In this document: positions 10,667 to 20,673 of the stretch, one piece after another | How positions within the stretch are numbered: the first letter of the stretch is position 1 | How the letters are laid out: each line of letters begins with the position of its first letter | Assembly: GCA_002946415.1 (NCBI GenBank) | Contig: NJPS01000010.1 | Span: 186,001-250,000, forward strand | Length of the DNA stretch: 64,000 bases | Source of the DNA: Rutstroemia sp. NJR-2017a BVV2 | Taxonomy: Eukaryota > Ascomycota > Leotiomycetes > Helotiales > Rutstroemiaceae | Direction of reading: 5' to 3' | Notes under the pieces: model-generated | Database searches by the model: none | Seen by the model: only the letters and a program-made list of their open reading frames with translations | Told to the model about the DNA's origin: nothing | Translations under genes and position numbers: made by a program

Positions 10667-13600
10667 TCATTTACCACTATCATTCTCGAAGTTCTCGAAT
10701 GGAAAAGGGCTAAATGGAATGGTTATAGCTGGCGTGTGGAATGCGCAGTCGTATGGAGAGGCGCATGTCGGGTCGTGTGGCCTGTTGCATGTCATGCTGT
10801 ATGTTAAGGTATCGGTGATAGGCAAGTCTCCTTCCCGCGAGAGTAGTTGAAATTCTTCATCTGATTGTTTTTCGGATGAAGACAGTGAATTTTGCAGCAT
10901 GCATGACTGCTCCGGCGCTTCTTCTGTACTGATTTCTGAAATTTTGTAGTGTGATAGAGGCGATGGAGGTGATGGAGGTGATAGTACTGCAGCTATTTGA
11001 GCCGCGGGAGTTTCCCGATCTAGTGATGAAGATGGGGTTTGCCCTATCACCCCTCCAGGACAAGGCTCCTGCTCCTTAAATGTCGCTGAACAATCATGGT
11101 CGCAGGGAAAGAATTTGGGCTTTTTGGGGGCAGGAGTTGCCATGTCCGATTGCGAAGAAGATGGGTTTGCCGCCATTGACTCCATCATCCTATGTGATCT
11201 TTTGGTTTTTCGCGCTGCATTGCGGTCTTGTAATAGCTCTAAGCATTGGATTTCCATTGCATTTTTGAAGTGTAGTCTGATCCTTTCTAGATGTTGTGGG
11301 CTCAACTCCGGTAAGGTCGAATCCTCAGTTATGCTTCTCATGCTTAGATCAAGAATTCGATCGCATTTTTCCGGATCCGGAAGACCTCCGTCGTCAACTG
11401 CATTTATTAGTTGTTTGTACCTCAACAGAAATGTCATCACTCACATGGATGGTAAGGTATCTCTTTGTCGGGATATAGTGTATACCAGACTGTGAACCAT
11501 TTACCAAGCTCACGATCAGCGGTTTTGATTGATAAATCCGAGCGACCAATAAATATTGGTCTATTCCTGGAGATCCAGGCGTCGAAGGCAATCTGGTGCT
11601 GTCCTGCAGGAAGCGTTCCATCTTTGAAACTTCGAATGGCATTGTCAATCTCGTGCTTCCGATCTGGGCTTATCCCTTTGCGGTTCAGCTCCGAATTGCA
11701 ATCCTCGAGTTCCTCCGGAGATAAGATATCACACGAAGGATCTGATTTAAGTTTATCCTTGTGTTGTTCCGCGAGATCCTCATTCTCAAATAAACGTTCG
11801 CAACGTTGACATTTCGGTGGTAGCTTGTGGTGGTTAGTGCTCTTCTTCGAGAGAGAATGATCACTAAGCTGATTAGTGTTTGCGTAAGAATACCCAGGGA
11901 GAACATACAGCAATAAGCGTCGGACTTCTGTAGATGTTCCGGTTTTGTTACCAGGACAGCGAAATCCGCAGGCGGCGTGCCAACACTTCAATTCGAGTGG
12001 TTTGAAGGCGAGCTGTGATGGTGGTATGCTGCTATCAATAGCGACAAGATTATCCCTTGATAAATCATTACCTGCTCCAGGTTGTATTCTTGGAGTCCAC
12101 GGTCCGGATGGGTTAGTGGTTGCGGCCGAGGATGTTGCTTTACCGCTTCCGGAGTTATTGCTGTTCCCACTCGCACTTCGGCTTCTACTTGAACTTCCAC
12201 CTCCACCACAGCTATTGGTAGCAAACTGCAAAAATTCAGGGGTATCATATCCCAAAATGTGCAATAAGTCCACTTTTTGCAGAGGTAAGTACACACAATG
12301 AATAGGATAATCCTCTTCGTCATCATCTGAATAGCTGCCCTGGTGGTTGTCCTCGCTATCGCCAATATCGCTGCTTCGATCGGTGGCCGACTCTGAATTG
12401 CTGGTTTCGGATTTAATCTGGGTTTGAGCGTCCACGACCTGTGGACTTGTCGTAGTCAGATTAGTATTGACCGACTCAGATTTATGGGGCACTGCTTCGA
12501 GCTGATTCCCTGATGGTAGTTGTTGGGCCTGGGGCGTAATTTCGAGGGAATCCACGCACTTCTTATTTTGAACGTAGTCGAGGAGGTCCTCAATGGGAAT
12601 ATAAAGTCGGTCTGGCTTCCTTTGAGTCGGATAAGAGCCTGGAGTCGGATAAGAGCCTGGAGTCGGATAAGAGCCTGGAGTCGGATAACAGCCTGGAGTC
12701 GGATAAGAGCCTGGAGTCGGATGAGAGCCTGGAGTCGGATGAGAGCCTGGAGTCGGATAAGAGCCTGGAGTCGGATAACCGCTTCCAGAGGTATTGCTGT
12801 TCCTACTCCCACTTCCGCTTCCACTGGAACTTCCAACTCCACTACAGCTATTGGTGGTAAACCGTACAAATCCAGGGGTATCATATCCCAACATATATGC
12901 TAAGTCTAATTTATGCTGAGTTGGGTTTATACAATGGATGGGATCATCCTCGTCGTCGTCATCTGAATAGCTGCCATAGTGGTTATCCTTGCTATCGCCA
13001 ATATCGCTGCTTCGATCAGTAGCCGACTCTGAATTGTTGATTTCAGATTTAGTCTGGGTTTGGGTATCCACGACCTGTGGACTTCCCGTGGTCAGATTAG
13101 TATTGACTGGCTCAGATTTATGGGGCACTGCTTCGAGCCGACTCCCTGATGGTAGTTGTTGGCCCTGAGGCGTAATTTTGGGAACATCGTGGCGAGAGCC
13201 TGGAGTCGGATAAGAGCCTGGAGTCGGATAAGAGCCTGGAGTCGGATAAGAGCCTGGAGTCGGATAAGAGCCTGGAGTCGAATGAGAACCGGGTCTGGTG
13301 GGATCGCTACTCAGCGCTTCGTGTATCGAGGGAAGAGACTGTCGGTGCGAGCTGTTTGTTTGTAATGGATGTGAATTCTTCTCCCCTGAAGTTCTTTGCG
13401 ATTCTGAAGGTGAGATGGGGTCTGGGGAGGGATGGGACGAGGCAGAGTAGGGCGGTTGTGGCCTACTCGAATACAGCAAGGCTGGACTTGCAGCCATTTG
13501 GTTGATCTGTATGTACCTCGTGACTGTGTTTATGCGGTCAATTTGTTCGCGATCCATGATGGAAAGTATGCCACTCAAGGACGTTGATGCGCCGCTGTAG

Positions 13601-14065
13601 GTTGGAGGGTCCAGAGGATAAGATCGCCAGGTCGCAGTTGCATTTGCAAGGGTTTCCACACTAACTTAGGGGATTCTCTATTATCACTTATCAGCGGCGT
13701 TACTCTACATATACCTTAATTGTCCAGAGAAACAGAACATGCTAGCTGGTTCTTCAATTGCGCGAATAGAGATAGAATAAACAAGCATTTTTACACGAAT
13801 GGGATGACGATACGAGCACTTACCTTGTATTCTGAGAAAATGGTGTTGTTTCTTGAGCATCCTCGTGGTGCTGTTCTTTGCTGTCTATGATAAGTGGACA
13901 CGGATCATAACGTGAATAACTTAAGTTATTTAACGTTTCACTCGGATAGTGACTTGAACATTCATATGCAGTCTGATACCGAGAAGATTCGTCCGTAGTG
14001 GCTGGACTTATTTCAAAGTCTATAGTGTCCGAATATATATTGAGAGTAAACTTCACTATCATCAT
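10667..14065 (-). CDS. Zinc-finger-like protein with duplicated 133-residue block
   Basis: Exons 13824-14065, 11445-13660 and 10667-11397 encode 1062 aa. Introns of 163 and 47 bp both have GT..AG ends and matching phases. I do not recognise a named function. Order of parts: a Ser/Thr/Pro-rich N-terminus; a first hexapeptide array (YPTPGS type, about residues 207-236); block A (243-375); a second array (376-423); a 31-residue linker; and block B (455-587). Blocks A and B are the same length, align without gaps and share about three quarters of their residues by hand count. A Cys/His-rich part follows with CWHAACGFRC (about 640-649) and a C2H-type finger, C698-x2-C701-x12-H714-x9-C724. The tail is Ser/Pro-rich. 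A nuclear, perhaps DNA-binding, role is a guess from the finger. A shorter reading could begin at the ATG at 13555-13557 if exon 1 is not used. Confidence 0.7.
12142..12540 (-). repeat. Duplicated block B inside the zinc-finger gene
   Basis: This encodes 133 residues starting ITPQAQQLPSGNQLEAVPHK and ending in a Ser/Gly/Asn run. It aligns end to end with block A (12778-13176) without gaps. The acidic SYSDDD..PIHC centre and LGYDTP..F..F.TNSC are shared. Confidence 0.9.
12634..12777 (-). repeat. 18-bp in-frame minisatellite, eight units
   Basis: Eight complete units encode YPTPGS variants (YPTPGS, HPTPGS, YPTPGC). On the + strand they read as the unit GAGCCTGGAGTCGGATAA with one or two substitutions. 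The array lies between duplicated blocks A and B. Confidence 0.95.
12778..13176 (-). repeat. Duplicated block A inside the zinc-finger gene
   Basis: This encodes 133 residues starting ITPQGQQLPSGSRLEAVPHK. It is the partner of block B and directly follows the first hexapeptide array in the protein. Confidence 0.9.
13195..13284 (-). repeat. 18-bp in-frame minisatellite, five units
   Basis: Five units encode HSTPGS followed by four YPTPGS. The DNA unit is the same as in the array at 12634-12777. Confidence 0.95.
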
Positions 14066-14958
14066 TTAGCATTCTATGTTTAGGTGTGTTCCATATAGAG
14101 CACCCCTCCATCCATTTTCATTAATATAATCAAGGACCTAAGGAGGTCTTGGGACGAGAAGGTAATGGGAAACGTACGAGGCGGCTTATAGAAGTTTATA
14201 TCGCTGAATGATAGTTCTGTGTAGAAGCTATGTAATAAGTTGACAGAAGCAAAGATAAATCAGCCAGAACATCCATGAATAAATCGGAGCCTTGTGATAC
14301 TGGATGGATCTGGCCAACTTCTGATGCTTGTAATCTGGACGAGTGAGTAAGGACGCAAAATAGGAGTTGTAAGGAGGCTCGCAGATGAGAGCTCGGTCGG
14401 ATAGGAGCTTGGTCGCATGGCAGGGCCGCGAGAGAAGAAGGAATGAACGCGACATTCACAATGCAAAAATTCAAGTTGCGACAATTCGCGGGTCATCGCA
14501 TTGCAGGCGCCGGGGTATGGCCAATCGAGTTAAAGTTTCATTAACTACTACAGTACGCAAGTATTGTAAGCACCATCAACTCCAAACCAAAGTGCCAGCG
14601 CGAAACTTCGCTCTACCGTCAACGGCACTGAAATCGCAGATGGCGTTCAATGTGAATATCGCGGTCTGCTCCCACGGTAATAGATTCCCTCTCTTCGCGG
14701 GAGGGCAAATGCCTTGGTATTTCACCTCCGCTGTAGCTTGTCGAGATGTCGCTATTCTTCCCCAACGTCGTCAAGAACGAGCGCGAGAAGTACGGGTGCG
14801 GTAATTCGCAAAAAACATCGATATATATAACAGCTTTCGATAACTATGAGGAGCTCAATCTCTTTCATCCTTCCGTACCAATCTAACCAATCTTCTTATC
14901 GTCGTCCTTGACTTTATATATATCTTCATTCTAAAACGCCTCCCCACATTTAGCAAAC
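14066..14958. promoter_or_regulatory. divergent promoter region
   Basis: This 890-bp gap separates the start codons of the zinc-finger gene (-) and the small Ser/Thr-rich gene (+). A TATATATA string lies at about 14820-14827. No gene is supported. Confidence 0.5.
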
Positions 14959-15319
14959 ATGTACTCTCAAGGCTCCAACTCCAGTAAAACCTCCCAAAAG
15001 TATGGTAATACTCTATCACCTTATCTTCTACTGCAAGATCTTAATTCTAATGTAAAATCTTGCCTATAGAACACACCAATCTTCCAAACCTCACACCTCA
15101 CACGCTTCACACGCCTCGCAAGCCTCACACGCCTCTTCCAAAAGCAAGAGTTCTTTTACATCTTTCAACAGTTCCTCTACCACATCTACTACATCGAACA
15201 CGTATTACACACCAACATACGCGGAAATGTCCCAAGACGAAGCCCTCCGAGGAGTCGGTTCCTGGAGTACAACCTACACGGACACCAGTAGAGAGCAGGA
15301 GTTCGTAGTTGAAGAGTGA
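14959..15319 (+). CDS. Small Ser/Thr-rich hypothetical protein
   Basis: Exons 14959-14999 and 15070-15319 encode 96 aa. The 70-bp intron (GTATGG..CTATAG) splits a Lys codon and keeps frame. The protein begins MYSQGSNSSKTSQK. It has four SHAS/SQAS-like repeats (about residues 22-36), a Ser/Thr run, and an ordered-looking C-terminus with AEMSQDEALRGVGSWSTTY and an acidic end. There is no signal peptide, membrane segment or cysteine. I do not recognise a family. The non-repetitive tail and clean splicing argue for a real gene. A TATA-like string lies about 135 bp upstream. Confidence 0.6.
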
Positions 15320-15506
15320 TTGAAGTGTACTGCGCAAAGAATTGGTTCCAAGCTACTTTCGTTGTCGAAAGTGTGACATGGTCTATTTGTTTGCTCTAAA
15401 GATGAAGTTGGAAGGGGAGGGGCTAGCGAGGCTAGTTAGCCCGGGGAAGTGGGGAAGCGAGAAGTGGAGGCTGTGCTGTTCACTCACGAAGCGGGCTCTT
15501 CGGCGT

Positions 15507-15643
15507 AGAAAAAACAGGCCGGTTTAGGATAATATATTCCAGCTGGTTATGAATATCAGATAAATATTCTAAATACTCTAAGATATTATAATGTGTTCAT
15601 TGTCCAAATGTCTTTTGGATAATATCGTCGGCCTGTTATTTCT
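15507..15643 (+). mobile_element. Short inverted-repeat element (MITE-like), copy 1
   Basis: About 137 bp, AT-rich, bounded by near-perfect terminal inverted repeats: AGAAAAAACAGGCCG at the left and the complement of AGAAATAACAGGCCG at the right. The core 15513-15637 aligns over its whole length with the reverse complement of 32687-32812. There is no coding capacity, so if mobile it would need a transposase from elsewhere. I cannot identify a target-site duplication by eye. Confidence 0.7.
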
Positions 15644-16052
15644 GAGCCGGAGAGGCGGGGTCAACAATTGACGATTCGACCCGAGTCGCACCTGCTGTCT
15701 GAGAACCGAGGCCCGCCCCGCACTTATGTGAGGCCAGGGGTGTAAGTGACTACGTGACCCACTTTGTGTATATAAAGGCTTTCAGCCTTTCAATCCTACT
15801 TGTCAATTCTAAGGATTAATTTATATCTTATTTCTACTAAGTATCACATTTATTTTCGAAGTAATCTGCTATTTTATTTGGATGTGCTATCTTAGATTTA
15901 TAGATAGATTTTTTGAGGTATCTTTCATTTGGTAAAAGGGACTGAACGACTAAGCGACGCCAAAACCAGAGGTGAATAGTTCACATCACCTTACCTCCTG
16001 CCCTTATACACCTACCTCCATCCATCCATCCTCTGCCTTTCATCCCCATAAT
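15644..16052. other. intergenic with TATA box and small hairpin
   Basis: The sequence turns GC-rich, then has TATATAAAGG at about 15769-15778 overlapping a hairpin (AAAGGC TTTCA GCCTTT, about 15774-15790). An AT-rich stretch follows. This looks like a promoter without a visible gene, or a decayed terminal repeat. The gap before the element (15320-15506) shows nothing. Confidence 0.35.
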
Positions 16053-17083
16053 TCACTCCCCATTCTCTCCTGCAACAAACGGACACCCACTCGCCGCTGC
16101 AGCCTGCAAATCCGCCGCCGAGACCTCCGCAGCATAGCCCTCGCCATGTAACTGCATCGTCATATCTTTTCCCTCTTCCTCTTTGGGCAAGGGCGTCTTC
16201 GTTGCATTCCCGTTCTTGGCAATTTGCCGGAACATCTCGGCCGGGTCGTAGAAGATCTCAACAGCTTGCATGCGCACAGCTGCGTCGACGTGCGCGATGG
16301 CGACCCCTTGGATGTCAATGGTGCCGTTGTGCGCGGGGATGTGGACTTTTTCGTTTTTGCTGGAGAGAAGTTAGTAGGGATGGATGGATAGAGGGGGACT
16401 GAAGAAAGGGGCGAAGATGAGAGCGCCGGGAACGAGCGAACGAACGAACGAAGAGAATATTGATTAGGATAGACATACTCATTAACACCCACATAATCAT
16501 TCTTCATAACACCCCAATGCCTCCACTTAAAGCTCACCACCGGTGGCCCACTATACACCTCCAACACCTCCCACGCAAACGTCGGCATCATCCTCTTGAA
16601 CGTCTTGTGGCTCGACGAGAAGTCAGATTTCTCATTATCGTAGTACTCGCTCTTGGGCAGAATGGCATTGTATGTTCCCACTTTCAACATGTATTCGCCG
16701 GTGACGGGCTTGTTGCCGTTGATCGAGAAGCTGAAGTTGGGGTGGTCGATGGTGCGCCAGTCGGAGATGTCGGTCTTGAAGGAGGCTTCGACTTCCCAGT
16801 TCTTGACGAGGTTTTCGACTAAGGAGGGGAGACTGGCTGCGGTGTGGTTTTGGGTTTTGGCTGGAGGGGGAGATTAGTCGTTGGATATTTTGAGGGGGGT
16901 TGTGAGGGTGGTTGAAGACTACGTACTCTGTGCATAGACTTTTCTTGTGTTAGTGTAATCTGGTGGTTGTTTGTACCGCCATTTGGCATCGAGATCCTTC
17001 ATTACTGCGTTAGGATCCAGAAGGTAGTCTGGAAGACCTGCAGTTGGGTCTGCTGGAGGTGCCTCTACGTCTGCTGATGCCAT
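16053..17083 (-). CDS. Pathogen-related protein family (SnoaL/NTF2-like)
   Basis: Exons 16927-17083, 16479-16860 and 16053-16359 encode 281 aa. Both introns keep frame (junctions YAQ|TKTQNH and GVN|DKNEKV). The protein starts MASADVEAPPADPTAGLPDY. It carries the motifs I associate with fungal homologues of the barley pathogen-related protein: LPDYLLDPNAVMKD, WRYKQPPDYT, LVENLVKNWEVEASFK, TFAWEVLEVYSGPPVVSFKW and RHWG. These adopt an NTF2-like fold by family knowledge. The biochemical role is unknown. There is no signal peptide, so it is probably cytosolic. The C-terminus ends in an Ala-rich segment. Confidence 0.75.
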
Positions 17084-18453
17084 GATGTCTGACCTAAAAG
17101 AGCTACTTAAGATGTCGGAGCAGTTTCTGTGGGATAGATGTGTTGCTTATATAGTGGCAGAAAAGCCCCTCCCCCCCTTCCATCAGCAGCGGGCTATATA
17201 AAAGAAAAGCAATTCTAGTGTAGACGCAGAGCTATTGGCAGGAGCAAGTGAGGGGTTCGAACTAACAAGGCAGGACGATAGGAGGGCCTTGTGATAGCTG
17301 TCCCGAAGCGTAAGCAAAACAAGGTCTCAAATATAAATTCATCGGTTGCTACATGGGCAATCCATAACATTTCGTATATTTCGACGACAAGGTTTGATAT
17401 CTCACATCGTGCATAGCATTTGCATACGCATGGGTGCATAGATCGCATATCAATTCGCTAACCCAGAAATCGGGCAGCCCCCTTGGCTGCACCGCTTAAA
17501 TCAGCTTACTCTGGCCAAGATACCGGAGAGATCATTGGTTGGGAATAATTGACAATTGATGTCAGTGCTGACTGGCTACTTGCGCCATGAGGTACTATGT
17601 TCATTCTGTACCGTGCTTGTCTAGCAGGCATAAAATTCCTTAACAGCTGCCAGACGAAGGAAGTCTGCAAGTCTTGAGCTCGTCTTAAAATTCATCGACC
17701 AGTAGCAAGAAAATCCCATTCAGACTACTATCGTGCTGGAGACCCTTTTTGTTGAGCGGGAGCAGAGGCAACTAGGGCGTCTCTAATCCCTGGCGTACTA
17801 GGCGTGCTAGGGTACCCTACTTGAGGCACACAGAAGGAGACGCTGACGGGGCAGGATAGTAGAAGAGGGGAGTCTACAGGAGTCTGGAAGTCATTGAGCA
17901 AGGTCAAGAGGACGACGGTATCTTGCATTGCATGTGAACAGTCCCTTAACGCTCACTGACCGAGATGAGGGTGCACTGGACTGGGTAGGGGTTCAATATG
18001 AACCTGATATACCGAAGATTTTACCTGATTCACACAGTCAAGATGCCGCAGAACACGACTCATAACATCAGCTGTGGTAGCCGGAGTCTTTGCTCTCGGA
18101 AGACTTATTGATGGGAAGAAATGAGTTTCATCGACTTCGGCAGTAGAAGAGCCATTGTTGTGGACAACAGAATGGAATGAGATAAACATGGGTTGTGTCT
18201 CACCACCCTTTTCGTTTCTTTTTGGCTTATCATATCATGAGTAACGTTATCAGTATGAATGCAAACATTGCCAAATGTGGAGAAATCCCGGTATTTTATT
18301 AATCGTCGCCGTAATAGGTTCGGTTCCGAGTGAGTGCGGGGTGGCGAGAAAGTACGCTAAAGCCAAAGTCGGTAAGCACCGGCAATATACAATTTCAATG
18401 TGGTGAAGATATCTTGCACGTCAATTTATTTTGGACAAGACAGCATTATAACC
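17084..18453. other. intergenic, no supported gene
   Basis: This 1.37-kb stretch lies between divergent genes. Short open frames show no family motif and do not join by plausible splicing. It presumably contains both promoters. Confidence 0.5.
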
Positions 18454-20033
18454 ATGGCCAAATCCAAAGCGAAGAGAAAGCAGCAGAGCTTGCCAATTGA
18501 AAGGAATTCCAAAAAGGTCAAAAGCTCCAGCATCATCACTCCACCACCGGAGACGGCGACAGAATCGAAGACACTACATGATCTGTTGATCGCCGACGAG
18601 GACATCGAAATATCTGTGGACACCCTGAATACATTGGCACAAAATCCGGCCTTGATCAAATCAAAAGCATGCAAGGAACTACGGACAGCAGTATTCGACT
18701 TCCGCCAGGCTTGCACAACCGGCTTCAATGCTTCGGGTACCTTCCCATCACTTCAATACGCACCAAGAAACAAGCACTAATTCTGCTTTAGTCGACACAA
18801 ATCTTACAGCTCGCATCAGCGGTGCACTTGCTGATGAAGGATATACAGAAGCTAGGATTCTTCTTGCGGAAATGCGAATTCGAGATCAGAAGCCCAAGTT
18901 AGGTGCACTCTGTCGATGGGTACGAGATTTGGATGTGGTTAGCGGTTTGGCCGAACAGATAGAAGATGCACAAGCGAAGCGAACAAAAAAGGAGGAACAG
19001 TTGCTGGTTGTGTTGGATGCCATTCTGCGAGTTACTGGGCCCGTCGACTACTCAATGGAAGAAGATCTCAGTACTGCAGGTCCAATTGTGCCAAGGAAAG
19101 CATGGAATCTAAGAGATGGAAATGTGCCTAGTCGACGAACATACGAGTCTGTTCTCGACAAAAGCATACTCAAATCCCTGCCGGATGATATTCGATCACA
19201 GTTCAGGGTGATAGAGACAACCCCAGGGGCACAAAGGAAACCTCCTAATCTTCATCCTGCCATCCTCTGGGCATCTCAAGATAATGCTATACTATTAGAC
19301 GCTACAGCACCACGAGCGACACACCATACACACCCAATCGTACCAAACCTTCACCTACTAAAAGATGTTCTATCATCCGAAGAATGTCTTAGAATTATTG
19401 CTGCGGGCGAGACGATGGATTTCACACCTGATGCACCAATACGTGCAGAAGGAGAAGAGAACAGTATTCTAGCTCACAACTTCTACTGGGTCGTCGACAA
19501 TGCATTCTGTGATGGCTTGTGGAACAGAGTCAAAGAGTTTGTTCCCACTAAGATGCACGGAAAGCAGGTCAGAGGCCTGAACAGAAGATTCCGTGTATAT
19601 CGCTATGTTCCTGGCGCGGAATACCGTGCTCATATAGGTAAGTCATCAGTTACGTCTTTCCGAGATTCGATAATGCTGACAATCGTCTGTTACAGATGGT
19701 GCTTGGCCTCCTTCTGGAATCAACCCTACAAACGACACATACATCTACGATTCATCGCCTCCTGAAGCAAAACAATCATCTCTTTATACCTTTTTAATCT
19801 ATCTGAACGATGAATTTGATGCGGGGGAGACAACCTTCTTCCTGCCAAGTGCGAAAGAGGGTAGTATGAATGCATACTCTGTAAAGCCGATCCAAGGCAG
19901 TGTGGCAATGTTTCCCCATGGTGAAACCGAAGGAAGCCTTCTACATGAAGGCACAGGAGTTCGAAAGGGTTCGAAGCCGTCGGCAAAATATGTCATTAGG
20001 ACAGACGTGTTATACGATGTGGATTCACAGTGA
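18454..20033 (+). CDS. 2-oxoglutarate/Fe(II) dioxygenase, prolyl-4-hydroxylase type
   Basis: Exons 18454-18736, 18792-19637 and 19696-20033 encode 488 aa. A Lys-rich N-terminus (MAKSKAKRKQQ, nuclear-localisation-like) is followed by a helical region and a C-terminal P4H-type domain. The iron ligands are H375-x-D377 (YRAHIDGAWPP) and H460 (SLLHEG). The 2-oxoglutarate-binding basic residue is R478 in YVIRTDVLY. The Asp codon of HxD is split by intron 2, so only the spliced form is active. Substrate is unknown. The N-terminal basic stretch suggests a nuclear or nucleolar protein target, which is inference. No signal peptide is present, unlike ER collagen-type hydroxylases. Confidence 0.82.
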
Positions 20034-20673
20034 GGTGGGAAAGCAGAGGAAGATTGACGAGCAGCTTCAAGGTAGAGCTTATAGTTGGACTAATAAGACC
20101 GAAGCGTCTTGGGAAGTCGTACGCCGAGGTAATCGAAATTAATGGTCTGAGAAAATGGCGTATTTACCAGATATAGTCGGAAAAGTCGGTCCGGCAGCAA
20201 TATGTACAGTAACTTGTGGGGTATTTATGCTAAAGTCGCAAAGTTGGCGCGATGCGAGCCCAGCCAATCTCGTTCTCCATTGATCTACTCGAAACGCTGT
20301 GATGCGGGGTCAATCAAACTTTTCCTTAGGGAATGTACATAAGTTCAAGTACTTTTCCCTGCTCTTAAGTAGTCTGTGAGATTTGCTCAATTGTCCCTTG
20401 AAGCCGTTAGGGCCTCATCTGACATGACCCAATATACACGATCAATCATGTGAGGTGCAAAAGATCTACAATGAGCCCTGAATATTGGCATTTAGGCTTC
20501 CTGCTCGAGCCGTGAAGAATTGCCTTTAATTAGAAGAGTTAGATTGCTTCATTCAGCCAAGAAAATTGCTCGTTTTCATAAATGTGTCTTCATCCTACCA
20601 GTCATGGCGTGTTTCCTTCCTATCCTCATCTCCCTTTCCCTTTCTAACCATTTTGCTCTCCGACTGATGCAAA
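20034..20673. promoter_or_regulatory. intergenic upstream of beta-glucosidase
   Basis: This 640-bp stretch must hold the beta-glucosidase promoter. I see no gene and no unambiguous regulator site. Confidence 0.45.
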
